From: Thermoanaerobaculia bacterium
Lineage (GTDB): Bacteria > Acidobacteriota > Thermoanaerobaculia > Multivoradales > UBA5704
Assembly (NCBI GenBank): GCA_030150965.1
Contig: JASLEW010000977.1
Coordinates: 1 to 12,766 of the forward strand
Reading direction: 5' to 3'
DNA length: 12,766 bases
Position numbers and translations under genes: made by a program. Positions 5,205-12,496 of the stretch are shown here, piece by piece (within the stretch, counting starts at the first letter, position 1; every line of letters begins with the position of its first letter). A model generated the notes under the pieces. It was given only the letters and a program-made list of their open reading frames with translations. It was not told the origin of the DNA and did no database searches.

Positions 5205-8110
5205 GCCGTAACGAGAAGCAGGACCGGCAGCACCGAGACGAGTTGGATGAGGCGGTGGCGGCGGTTCACGCCGAGCCGATCGACGACCGGTTGGTCGAGC
5301 AGGCGGCGGCGCGGGTGTGGGCGCGGCTGAAGCCGGCCGGGGCCGGCGGCAACGACGTCTGCTCCGGCTTCCGCCGCCAGCTCCCCGCCTACCTGAGCGG
5401 CGAGCTGGCGCCGGCGCGCGCCCTGCTGCTCGAGGACCATACCCGCGAGTGCCTGCCCTGCCGGCGGGCGCTCCAGGAGGCGCGGCAGGGGAGCGCCGCC
5501 GCACGCCCCGCGATGATCGCCGTCGGCGCCGTCGGCGCGGTCGGCGCGGCCGGCATGGTCGGCAAGGCGAGCGCCGCGCGGGCGCCCCGCTCCTCCGCCA
5601 CGCCCTGGCAGCGGCAGCGCCGCTGGCTGGCCGCCGCCGCCCTGGTGCTGCTCGGCCTGGGGCTCGGCCTGCTGTGGCGCCGGCCCTGGGCGGCCGGCGC
5701 CGCGATGGCGCAGGTCGAGGGGGTCGAGGGCGGCCTCTACCGGATCGCCGGCGCCACCAGCCTGCCCGTGCGCACCGGCGAGGTCATCGTCGAAGGGGAG
5801 CGGGTGCGCACCGCCAAGGGCTCGCACGCGGTGCTGCGCATGGCCGACGGCTCGCGCATCGAGATGGCCGAGCGCGCCGGGCTGGCGCTCGACGCCGGCG
5901 GCGACGGCAACACCATCGACCTGGAGCGCGGCCGGATCATCGTGCAGGCCGCCCACCAGCGGCCGCATCACCTCTATGTCGCCACCGACGACTGCCTGGT
6001 GGCGGTGACCGGCACCATCTTCTCGGTCAACCAGGGCACCAAGGGCACCCGCGTGTCGGTGGTCGAGGGCGAGGTGCACGTCACCCGTTCGCGGCTGGAG
6101 CGCGGCGCGCCGGGGGGGGTGGGCGGACCGGTCGAGGCCGTCCTCCATCCGGGCGGCCAGATCACCACCAGCGCCACCGTGGCCAGCGTGCCGGTCGGCG
6201 AGGAGGTGGCGTGGAGCCAGGACGCGGCGCGCTACAGCTCGCTGCTCGCCGCGCTCACCGCCGCGGGCAGGGACCTCGATCAGCAGGTGGCCCGCCCGGC
6301 GGCGCGGACCAGCAGCACCATCGTGGACCTGGTTCCCGCCGGCACGCTGTTCTATGCCGCGCTGCCCAACCTGGCGGCCAACATGGCGCAGACCGAGCAG
6401 CTGTTCGAGCAGCGCCTGGCCGAGAACCCGCAGCTGGAGCAGTGGTGGAACCAGCTCCTGGGCTCGCCGGCCGCGCAGGCCAACTTCCACCAGCTGGTGC
6501 AGGAGGTCGGCGACGTCGGCCGGTACCTCGGCCCCGAGGTGGTGATCGCCGCCGGCAGCTCCTCGGCCGGCGCCGCCGGCGGCGGCACGGGTGCCGCCTC
6601 CTCCGCCGCGCCGGTGCTGATCGCCGAGGCGCCGCAGCCGGCGCCGCTCGTCGCCACCCTGCGGCAGGAGATCGATGCCTTCAACCAGGGCCAGGGGAAG
6701 ACCGTCCTGGTGCTGCTCGACCAGCTGCCGGCCGCCGGCCAGCCGGCGGCGGCGCCGAAGCAGCTCCTGGTGTGGGTGGGGGAGGGGCTGCTCGTGGCCT
6801 CGCCCAGCGCGGCGCAGATCGTCACCGTCGCGGCCAATGCCCGCGGCGCCCAGGGCGGCAGCTCCGCACCCGGTGCGCCGAGCGCGTCCGCCAACCCGTT
6901 CGTCGCCTCCAGCTTCCATGCCCGCCTGACGCAGGCCTACGCCGACGGCGCCGGGATGCTGCTGGCCGCCGATCTCAAGAGCCTGATCGCCGCGCATCGG
7001 TCGGCGGCAGGCGCGGCAACCTCCAGCCAGCTGGCGGCCACCGGCTTCAGCGACCTGGAGGATCTCGTGCTCGAGCGGCACGACGCCGCGCCGGCCGCCG
7101 GCGCCGCCGTCCCGGCCGGCACCGAGACCCGGGCGGTCGTGACCTTCAGCCAGCAGCGCCGCGGCATCGCCTCCTGGCTGGCGGCGCCGGCGCCGATGGG
7201 GAGCCTCGGCTTCTTCTCGGCCGACGCAAACCTGGTGACCGCCTTTGCCGTAAAGAGTCCCGTGCAACTGCTCGACGAGCTGCTCGCCCTGTCGCCTCAG
7301 CTGGCGGCCAGCCTGGCCAAGGCCGAGGCGGAGCATGGCTTCAGCCTGCGCACCGACCTGGCGGCGCCGCTCGGCGGCGAGATCGCCTTCGGCCTCGACG
7401 GGCCGGTCCTCCCCTCGCCGTCGTGGCAGCTGGTGGTGGAGGTCTACGACCCGGTGCGCCTGCAGCAGACCATCGCCGGCGCGGTGCAGCAGGCCAACGC
7501 CGAGCTCGTGGCGGCGGGCAAGCCGGGCCTGACCCTGACCCGGCAGGAGAGCGGCGGGCAGACCGTCTACCTCCTCAGCGCCAGCCAGCCGGCGGTGTCC
7601 GTCTACTACCTGTACGCCGACGGCTACCTGGTGGCGGCGCCCTCCCTGGCGCAGCTCACCCGGGCGCTGGCGCAGCGCGCCGCCGGCACCTCGCTCGCCA
7701 GCTCCGCGCAGCTGCACGGTCTGCTGGGCCGCGACGGCCAGGTCAACGTGTCGGCGCTCTTCTACCAGAACATGGGACCGCTGCTGAGCGCGGCCTCCGC
7801 ACCGCTCGCCGCCGTCGCCGGGGCGGAGGCGCCATTTGCGGGTGCGGGCCCCGCGGGCCACGGCCATCGGCTCTCCGCCCGCGGCGGCTCGGGCCTCCGC
7901 AACCTGCTGCTCGGCGCCACCCACGGGCCGTCGCTGCTCTACGCCTACGCCGAGCCCGACCGGATCGTCTTCTCCGGCCGCAGCCAGGCCGGTCCGCTGG
8001 GGCTCAACCTGGAGACGCTGAGCGGGTTCGGCGCCATCCTGGGCGGCATCCATGAGGCGCAGATGTCGCACGCCGCCGCCGCGGCCGAGCATCCGAGGAG
8101 CGGCAGCTAG
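5201..8110 (+). CDS. Zinc-finger anti-sigma / FecR-domain membrane protein with large C-terminal region
   Basis: 969 residues; AGGAG lies 7 nt before the ATG, which overlaps the sigma-factor stop. Order of parts: a cytoplasmic anti-sigma-like region with Cys54 and the zinc motif His80-x3-Cys84-x2-Cys87 (HTRECLPC); a flexible AVGAVGAVG stretch near 107-118; one TM helix (about 142-160); a FecR domain (about 170-345; VRTGEVIVEGERVRTAKGS, ADGSRIEMAE, FSVNQGTKGTRVSVVEGEVHV); then about 600 residues (372-969) that would be periplasmic. This last part starts LVPAGTLFYAALPNL, contains YLYADGYLVAAPS near 803, and resembles DUF3352-type proteins only loosely; I do not recognise it firmly. The protein probably holds the sigma factor at the membrane until a periplasmic cue acts. 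The fusion is much longer than ordinary FecR proteins (about 300 residues). Ser/Ala/Gln-rich low-complexity linkers occur within the C-terminal part. Confidence 0.85.
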   Translation: MSRNEKQDRQHRDELDEAVAAVHAEPIDDRLVEQAAARVWARLKPAGAGGNDVCSGFRRQLPAYLSGELAPARALLLEDHTRECLPCRRALQEARQGSAAARPAMIAVGAVGAVGAAGMVGKASAARAPRSSATPWQRQRRWLAAAALVLLGLGLGLLWRRPWAAGAAMAQVEGVEGGLYRIAGATSLPVRTGEVIVEGERVRTAKGSHAVLRMADGSRIEMAERAGLALDAGGDGNTIDLERGRIIVQAAHQRPHHLYVATDDCLVAVTGTIFSVNQGTKGTRVSVVEGEVHVTRSRLERGAPGGVGGPVEAVLHPGGQITTSATVASVPVGEEVAWSQDAARYSSLLAALTAAGRDLDQQVARPAARTSSTIVDLVPAGTLFYAALPNLAANMAQTEQLFEQRLAENPQLEQWWNQLLGSPAAQANFHQLVQEVGDVGRYLGPEVVIAAGSSSAGAAGGGTGAASSAAPVLIAEAPQPAPLVATLRQEIDAFNQGQGKTVLVLLDQLPAAGQPAAAPKQLLVWVGEGLLVASPSAAQIVTVAANARGAQGGSSAPGAPSASANPFVASSFHARLTQAYADGAGMLLAADLKSLIAAHRSAAGAATSSQLAATGFSDLEDLVLERHDAAPAAGAAVPAGTETRAVVTFSQQRRGIASWLAAPAPMGSLGFFSADANLVTAFAVKSPVQLLDELLALSPQLAASLAKAEAEHGFSLRTDLAAPLGGEIAFGLDGPVLPSPSWQLVVEVYDPVRLQQTIAGAVQQANAELVAAGKPGLTLTRQESGGQTVYLLSASQPAVSVYYLYADGYLVAAPSLAQLTRALAQRAAGTSLASSAQLHGLLGRDGQVNVSALFYQNMGPLLSAASAPLAAVAGAEAPFAGAGPAGHGHRLSARGGSGLRNLLLGATHGPSLLYAYAEPDRIVFSGRSQAGPLGLNLETLSGFGAILGGIHEAQMSHAAAAAEHPRSGS

Positions 8111-8144
8111 CCTGGTGTCCGAGCCGGCCATGGAGGCATCCCCC

Positions 8145-9215
8145 ATGCAATCCCCTCCCGCCCCTGGCGCGGCGCAGCCCGCCGCGCCGGGGGCGGTCGC
8201 GCCGCCCGCGCCGGCCTCCTCCCGGAGCGCTCAGGCCCCGCAGGCCCCGCAGACCCCGCAAATCATCGAGCTGGAGGGGCTCTCGGTCACCCTCGGCGGC
8301 CGGCCGGTGCTGCGCGGCCTCAACGCCTCGCTGACCGGCCGCTGCATCGGTCTCCTCGGCCCAAACGGCGCGGGCAAGACGACCCTGCTGCACACCCTGC
8401 TCGGATTCTTTCCCCCCGCGGCCGGCACGGCGCGGATCCTCGGCCGCGACATCTTCGCCGGCCGCGGCGAGATGGAGGCGGTGCGGGCGCAGATGGGATA
8501 CATGCCGGAGAGCGACTCGTTCATCGCCGGCATGACCGGCGTGCGCTTCGTGCGGCTGATGGCCGAGCTCTCCGGGCTGCCCGCGGCGGCGGCGCTGGAG
8601 CGCGCCCACGAGGCCCTGTTCTACGTCGGCCTGGGCGAGGCGCGCTACCGCACGGTGGACACCTACTCGCTGGGCATGAAGCAGCTGGTCAAGCTGGCCC
8701 AGGCGCTGGCCCACGGCCCGCGGCTGCTGTTCCTCGACGAGCCCACCAACGGGCTCGATCCGCCGGCGCGCCGCCGCATGCTGGAGCTGATCCGCGACAT
8801 CCGCGACGGCGGCCAGGCGCGGCTCATCCTGTCGTCGCACCTGCTGCACGACGTCGAGGAGTGCTGCGACGAGGTGCTGGTGCTGCGGGCCGGCGAGGTC
8901 GCGGTCTACGCCAACCTCGAAGCGGAGCGGCGGGCCAACCGCCGGCTGCTGGAGCTGGAGGTGCGCACGGCCGACGGCGCGCCGGCCGCCGCCGCCTTCG
9001 CCGAGCGCGCCGCGGCGCAGGGCTGCGAGTGCGCGCCGGGCGCCCGGCAGCGGCTCAAGCTGGTGCTGCCGGACGGGCTCGGCACCGCCGACATGTTCCG
9101 GCTCGCCGCCGCGGCCGACCTCCAGATCCGCCGCCTCGATTACAAGCGCGACTCGCTGGAGGACATCTTCCTCAAGGCGATGGAGGGCAACGGCAATGGC
9201 CGTGTACGGACGTAG
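8145..9215 (+). CDS. ABC transporter ATP-binding protein (first of two)
   Basis: 356 residues. I chose ATG 8145 because GGAGG lies exactly 8 nt upstream; an in-frame ATG at 8130 has no SD. After a Pro/Ala/Gln-rich N-terminus (residues 1-38, with an APQAPQTPQ repeat) comes a complete nucleotide-binding domain: Walker A GPNGAGKTT (72-80), signature YSLGMKQ (174-180, the LSGGQ position), Walker B LLFLDEP (194-200), D-loop NGLD and switch His232 in SSHLLHDVEE. The C-terminal 100 residues, ending IFLKAMEGNGNG, are the usual DUF4162-like tail of ABC-2 exporters. It would power export together with the permease whose gene overlaps its 3' end by 20 nt. It starts 34 nt after the FecR-protein stop, so it belongs to the same operon. 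All catalytic motifs are intact. The substrate is not evident. Confidence 0.92.
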   Translation: MQSPPAPGAAQPAAPGAVAPPAPASSRSAQAPQAPQTPQIIELEGLSVTLGGRPVLRGLNASLTGRCIGLLGPNGAGKTTLLHTLLGFFPPAAGTARILGRDIFAGRGEMEAVRAQMGYMPESDSFIAGMTGVRFVRLMAELSGLPAAAALERAHEALFYVGLGEARYRTVDTYSLGMKQLVKLAQALAHGPRLLFLDEPTNGLDPPARRRMLELIRDIRDGGQARLILSSHLLHDVEECCDEVLVLRAGEVAVYANLEAERRANRRLLELEVRTADGAPAAAAFAERAAAQGCECAPGARQRLKLVLPDGLGTADMFRLAAAADLQIRRLDYKRDSLEDIFLKAMEGNGNGRVRT

Positions 9216-10065
9216 CTACCAGCGCTACACCGGGCCGCTCATCACGGCGCGCCAGCGTTTCCTGGTGGTGCCGCGCTACGCCATGGCCAGGGTGCTGGCG
9301 AGCCGCCTGTTCCTGATCTTCTTCCTGCTGTGCTTCGTCGCTCCCTTCGCCGGCCTGCTGGTGATCTACCTGCGTCACAACGTCGCGGCGCTCAAGGTCC
9401 TCGGGCTGCCGCTCGAGCGCGTGCGCCAGGCGGTGCCGATCAACGCCTCCTTCTTCAACAACGGGCTGGAGCTCCAGGCTTTCCTCTCCTTCCTGATGGC
9501 GGTGGCGGTGGCGCCGGTGCTGGTGTCGGCGGACCTGCGCAACAACGGCCTGGCGCTCTACCTGGCGCGCCCGGTCTCGCGGTGGCAGTACATCCTGGGC
9601 AAGCTCTCGGTGCTGGCGGTGCTGCTGTCGGCGGTCACCTGGATCCCCGGGATGGCGCTGTTCGCGCTCCAGGCCTACCTCGAAGGGAGCGGCTGGGTGG
9701 CCGAGCAGCAGCGGGTGCCGCTGGCGCTCGTCGGCGGCAGCCTGGCCTGGATCGTGGCGCTGTCGCTCCTGGCGCTGGCGGTCTCGGCCTGGGTGAAGTG
9801 GCGGCCGGTGGCGCGCATCGTCCTGCTCATCCTCTTCTTCGTCCTCGGCGCCTTCGGCAGCATCTTCGAGCGCGTGCTCGGCACCTGGTGGGGCCACATG
9901 CTCAGCATCCGCCACGTCGCCGAGACGATCTGGGCCGGCCTCTTCGGCCTCGAGGCACCGAGCTCGCTGCCGCTGCCCGCCGCCTGGTTCGCCCTGATCG
10001 CCGGGTCGCTGGTCTGCCTGGCCCTGCTGCTGCGGCGCATCCGCGCCTACGAGGTGGTGCGATGA
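9196..10065 (+). CDS. ABC-2 type permease (first of two)
   Basis: 289 residues; GGAGG lies 9 nt before the ATG, inside the end of the ATPase gene. The N-terminus (VYGRSYQRYTGPLITARQRFLVVPRY) is a cytoplasmic segment typical of ABC-2 permeases of this kind, probably the coupling region for the ATPase. Six hydrophobic segments are visible at about 33-58, 95-112, 132-156, 168-192, 197-217 and 258-280. A cytoplasmic motif ALYLARPVSRWQYILGKL (about 118-136) matches the conserved RP-x-SR-x-x-Y-x-x-GK of the family. It probably forms a half-transporter with the preceding ATPase. It overlaps the next ATPase gene by ATGA. Substrate unknown; relatives export lipids, peptides, polysaccharides or drugs. 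Confidence 0.9.
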   Translation: MAVYGRSYQRYTGPLITARQRFLVVPRYAMARVLASRLFLIFFLLCFVAPFAGLLVIYLRHNVAALKVLGLPLERVRQAVPINASFFNNGLELQAFLSFLMAVAVAPVLVSADLRNNGLALYLARPVSRWQYILGKLSVLAVLLSAVTWIPGMALFALQAYLEGSGWVAEQQRVPLALVGGSLAWIVALSLLALAVSAWVKWRPVARIVLLILFFVLGAFGSIFERVLGTWWGHMLSIRHVAETIWAGLFGLEAPSSLPLPAAWFALIAGSLVCLALLLRRIRAYEVVR

Positions 10066-11051
10066 GCGGCCTCGAGGTGACCGGCACGGCCGTGGCCGCC
10101 GCGGACCGCATCGTCTTCGCCAACGTCTCCAAGTTCTACGGCGACGTGCTGGGCGTCAACCGCGTCAACCTGTCGATCCCGGCGGGGATCACCGGCCTGG
10201 TGGGCCCCAACGGCTCGGGCAAGACGACGCTGATGAACCTGATGGCCGGCCTGCTGCAGCCGAGCCGCGGCACGGTGCGGGTGCTCGGCCTGGCCACCGA
10301 CCGGCCGGAGGAGCTGTTCCGCCGCATCGGCTACGCCACGCAGTACGACGCCTTCCCGCCCGGCCTCACCGGGCAGCAGCTCATCGAGTCGCTGCTCAGG
10401 GTGCACGGCTTCGACGCGGCGCAGAGCGAGCGGCTCACCCGGCAGGCGCTCGACCGGGTGGGCATGACCGAGGCCGCGGGGCGCCGCATCGCCGCTTACA
10501 GCAAGGGCATGCGGCAGCGCATCAAGCTGGCGCAGGCCATCGCCCACCGCCCCTCGGTGCTGGTGCTCGACGAGCCGCTCAACGGCCTCGACCCGATGGC
10601 GCGCGCCGAGCTGATCGCGCTGATGCGCGAGCTCGCCGCCGCCGGCCTGTACGTGATCGTCTCCAGCCACATCCTGCACGAGGTCGATCTGATCTCCGAC
10701 CAGGTGGTGATGCTCAACGGCGGCTACGTGGCGGCCGAGGGCGACATCGGCGAGGTGCGCGACGAGATGGAGGAGCAGCACCCCATGCAGGTGCTGGTGC
10801 GCTGCGACCGCCCCGAGCTGCTGGCGGCGCGGGCCTTCGAGCGCGGCGGCGTGGTCGAGGCCCGCCTGCTCAGCGGCGCCGGCGGCCTGCTGCTGCGCAC
10901 CCGCGACGCCGGGCACTTCTACCAGATGCTCAACCGGGTGGTGGTGGACGAGGGGCTGCGGATCGACGCCGTCGCCCCGGCCGACGCCGACGTCGAGTCG
11001 GTCTATCAATACATCGTCGGTGCCCCCACCGGCCAGGGAGGAGAGGTATGA
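10062..11051 (+). CDS. ABC transporter ATP-binding protein (second)
   Basis: 329 residues from ATG 10062, which overlaps the previous stop (ATGA) and has GAGG 7 nt upstream; the open frame extends further left only as an overlap with the permease. Motifs: Walker A GPNGSGKTT (48-56), Q-loop ATQYDAFPPGLTG, signature YSKGMRQ (146-152), Walker B VLVLDEP (166-172), D-loop NGLDP, and switch His203 in SSHILHEVD. The C-terminal part (about 225-329) is the ABC-2-associated regulatory tail, ending in an ESVYQYI segment. It shares its layout with the first ATPase but differs clearly in sequence, so this is an ancient duplication or two recruited units, not a recent copy. The two ATPases may form a heterodimer or serve separate permeases. 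Confidence 0.92.
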   Translation: MSGLEVTGTAVAAADRIVFANVSKFYGDVLGVNRVNLSIPAGITGLVGPNGSGKTTLMNLMAGLLQPSRGTVRVLGLATDRPEELFRRIGYATQYDAFPPGLTGQQLIESLLRVHGFDAAQSERLTRQALDRVGMTEAAGRRIAAYSKGMRQRIKLAQAIAHRPSVLVLDEPLNGLDPMARAELIALMRELAAAGLYVIVSSHILHEVDLISDQVVMLNGGYVAAEGDIGEVRDEMEEQHPMQVLVRCDRPELLAARAFERGGVVEARLLSGAGGLLLRTRDAGHFYQMLNRVVVDEGLRIDAVAPADADVESVYQYIVGAPTGQGGEV

Positions 11052-12022
11052 GCGCCGGTCAGGCAGGCTCCATCACCCAGGGGCGCCAGGCGCGTGCGGC
11101 CGAGGCCGCCGCCCCGCCGCCGGCGGCCGAGCCCCACCAGGCGGCCCGCCCGCCGGTCTCCCCCGCTCCGGTGACCGCCCTGGACGACCTCCTGCCGCGC
11201 ATGTCGCGCCGGCAGCTCTGGCGCCGGCAGCTCGCGGCGGTGGTGCGCTTCGAGCTGCGCAAGGGCTTCGGCGGCCGGCGCTCGATCGGCCTCTACCTGC
11301 TGGCCCTGGCGCCGCCTCTCATCTTCGCGCTGCGCCTGCTGCTGCCGCACACCCTCGCCGACCCCGGCGACATCGGCGAGGCGACGCACATGATGGCCGA
11401 GGCCTATCAGAACTTCATCCAGCGGATCATCCTCTTCCTCGGCTGCGTGCTGATCTTCGGCAACCTGATCCGTCGCGAGGTGCTCGACCGCAGCCTGCAC
11501 TTCTACTTCCTCGCCCCCATGCGCCGCGAGGTGCTGGTGGTGGCCAAGTACCTGACCGGCCTGGTGGTCTCGTTCGGCGTCTTCGGCGCCTCGACCCTGC
11601 TCACCTTCTTCCTGATCTATCTCCCCTACGACAGCCGGCTGCGCAACGCCTTCCTGTTCCACGGCCCGGGCCTCTCCCACCTCGGTTCCTACCTGCTGGT
11701 GACCGCCCTGGGCTGCGCCGGCTACGGCGCCGCCTTCCTGATGCTCGGCTTCTTCTTCCGCAGCCCTGCCCTTCCAGCCCTCGGCCTCTTCGGCTGGGAG
11801 TTCATCCACTTCCTCCTGCCGCCGGTGTTGAAACAGTTGTCGATCGTCCACTACCTCCAGGCGCTCTGCCCGGTGCCGGTCTCCGAGGGGCCGTTCGCGT
11901 TGCTCTCGGACGCACCTGCGCCGTGGGTCTCGATCTGCGGCCTGCTGGTGCTGTCGGTGGTGCTGGTCACGGTGGCGGCGCTGCGGATACGGCGGATGGA
12001 GATCTCCTACATCGACGACTGA
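11048..12022 (+). CDS. ABC-2 type permease (second)
   Basis: 324 residues; GGAGG lies 6 nt before an ATG that overlaps the preceding stop (ATGA). The first 50 residues are Ala/Pro-rich and probably disordered; LWRRQLAAVVRFELRKGF then leads into about six hydrophobic segments (about 78-98, 122-140, 165-190, 212-238, 240-262 and 297-317). RREVLDRSLHFYFLAPMRREVLVVAKYL is interrupted only by the usual loop and corresponds to the RPV-x-R-x-x-Y-x-x-K region of the other permease. It probably pairs with the second ATPase. The reading frame ends RRMEISYIDD, and its TGA lies within the tRNA-Phe-like fragment at 12019-12060, so the extreme C-terminus may have been set by a recombination event. No terminator for the operon is visible downstream on this strand. 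Confidence 0.88.
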   Translation: MSAGQAGSITQGRQARAAEAAAPPPAAEPHQAARPPVSPAPVTALDDLLPRMSRRQLWRRQLAAVVRFELRKGFGGRRSIGLYLLALAPPLIFALRLLLPHTLADPGDIGEATHMMAEAYQNFIQRIILFLGCVLIFGNLIRREVLDRSLHFYFLAPMRREVLVVAKYLTGLVVSFGVFGASTLLTFFLIYLPYDSRLRNAFLFHGPGLSHLGSYLLVTALGCAGYGAAFLMLGFFFRSPALPALGLFGWEFIHFLLPPVLKQLSIVHYLQALCPVPVSEGPFALLSDAPAPWVSICGLLVLSVVLVTVAALRIRRMEISYIDD

Positions 12023-12060
12023 GAATCACGGTGTCGGCGGTTCAATTCCGTCCCTGGGCA
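12019..12060 (+). pseudogene. 3' fragment of a tRNA-Phe-like gene, probable attachment-site copy
   Basis: The stretch fits the 3' half of a class I tRNA base by base: anticodon loop CTGAGAA (12019-12025), anticodon stem strand TCACG, variable loop GTGTC, T-stem GGCGG (12036-12040), T-loop TTCAATT, T-stem CCGTC (12048-12052; one G-U pair), acceptor strand CCTGGGC (12053-12059) and discriminator A, followed by TCA instead of CCA. GTGTC and the GGCGGTTC context match bacterial tRNA-Phe as I know it; the anticodon would read GAG instead of GAA. No 5' half exists: the two bases before the loop (12017-12018) can pair with the stem strand, and pairing then fails. The antisense reading contains RDGIEPPTP, the familiar spurious peptide from tRNA 3' ends. 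Such 3' copies mark one end of elements that integrate into tRNA genes. Confidence 0.75.
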
Positions 12061-12150
12061 TCACTTAAGCACAATATTTCCAATAGTTTACAACGTCGCC
12101 GCGAAGCTCCAACCGGGCCGCATTCTCGGCTGGGCAGCACCTGGGCAGCA
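12054..12150 (+). repeat. Three copies of CTGGGCA(T/G)CA
   Basis: CTGGGCATCA (12054-12063) spans the end of the tRNA-like fragment. CTGGGCAGCA follows at 12130-12139 and 12141-12150, separated by a single base. The last two are a direct tandem repeat. All three share orientation. They could be integrase arm-type or core-like sites next to the attachment site, or diverged copies from earlier integrations. Confidence 0.5.
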
Positions 12151-12336
12151 AGCGGTAAGCAACGCCAGCGACCTCCATCACAGCCCGTCGTGCTGGCGAC
12201 GAGCTGAGGAGGGGCCGGGCCGGCCACGCCGAGCCGAGGCGGCGGGCCTAGCCCCTGTCCCCGCGGTGCAACACTGCCGCAGCTGCCTTGGCGGCTGTGA
12301 CATGCGCCGTGTAGCAAGGCGCTGCGAATCGCATCC

Positions 12337-12369
12337 AACAAAGAGAGCCACCGGCCAGTCTCCGGTGGC
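12337..12369 (-). terminator. Intrinsic terminator on the minus strand
   Basis: Perfect 8-bp arms GCCACCGG (12347-12354) and CCGGTGGC (12362-12369) flank a 7-nt loop. Read on the minus strand, the hairpin is followed directly by TCTCTTTGTT (12346-12337), a T-rich tract. On the plus strand no T-tract follows, so it acts leftward. It is the likely end of the transcript of the minus-strand gene whose stop codon is at 12497-12499. Confidence 0.6.
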
Positions 12370-12467
12370 GATGAGGTGCAGCGGAGCTGTTCCGGCCGGC
12401 GTGCCGCTCACCCGGCGGTTGCGCGCACGGCACGCGGCCTGGCGCTCGGCGGCGCAGCCGATCCCGA

Positions 12468-12490
12468 GGCGCCGCGGGCGCCGCGGCGCC
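12468..12490. other. Strong GC hairpin just after the minus-strand gene
   Basis: GGCGCCGCGG (12468-12477) and CCGCGGCGCC (12481-12490) are perfectly complementary with a 3-nt loop. It begins 6 nt beyond the stop of the partial minus-strand CDS. There is no T-tract, so it may protect the transcript 3' end or slow the polymerase ahead of the intrinsic terminator further on. Confidence 0.55.
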
Positions 12491-12496
12491 GGGCGG

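Larger units (their letters stand above)
12061..12496. other. Intergenic stretch without a convincing gene
   Basis: Just after the tRNA-like fragment lies an AT-rich patch (12064-12097, including CTTAAGCACAATATTTCC), sharply different from the surrounding GC-rich DNA. Next come the CTGGGCAGCA repeats. A minus-strand frame is open from about 12248 down to the TAA at 12065-12067, with only one late internal ATG. Integrase genes often end beside their attachment site, so it might be the decayed end of one, but I see no recombinase motif. Further right are a minus-strand terminator (12337-12369) and a GC-rich hairpin (12468-12490). No tRNA or other RNA gene was recognised in the remainder. Confidence 0.5.

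Noticed and set aside
5317..8055. Second long plus-strand frame inside the FecR protein gene
   Set aside because: It is an Arg/Gly-rich out-of-frame shadow of the FecR gene, with no ribosome-binding context and no motif.
5069..8146. Very long minus-strand open frame (over 1000 codons) opposite the FecR protein gene
   Set aside because: It is the antisense of a confidently identified gene. Long antisense frames are common in DNA this GC-rich, and the translation is Arg/Gly/Gln-rich with no recognisable domain.
12019..12060. Complete tRNA gene
   Set aside because: The acceptor 5' strand (GCCCAGG), D-arm and 5' anticodon stem are absent upstream; that space is the permease coding sequence.
12042..12341. 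Minus-strand 99-codon frame covering the tRNA-like fragment
   Set aside because: It passes through the fragment and the AT-rich patch, has erratic composition, and contains no recombinase or other motif.
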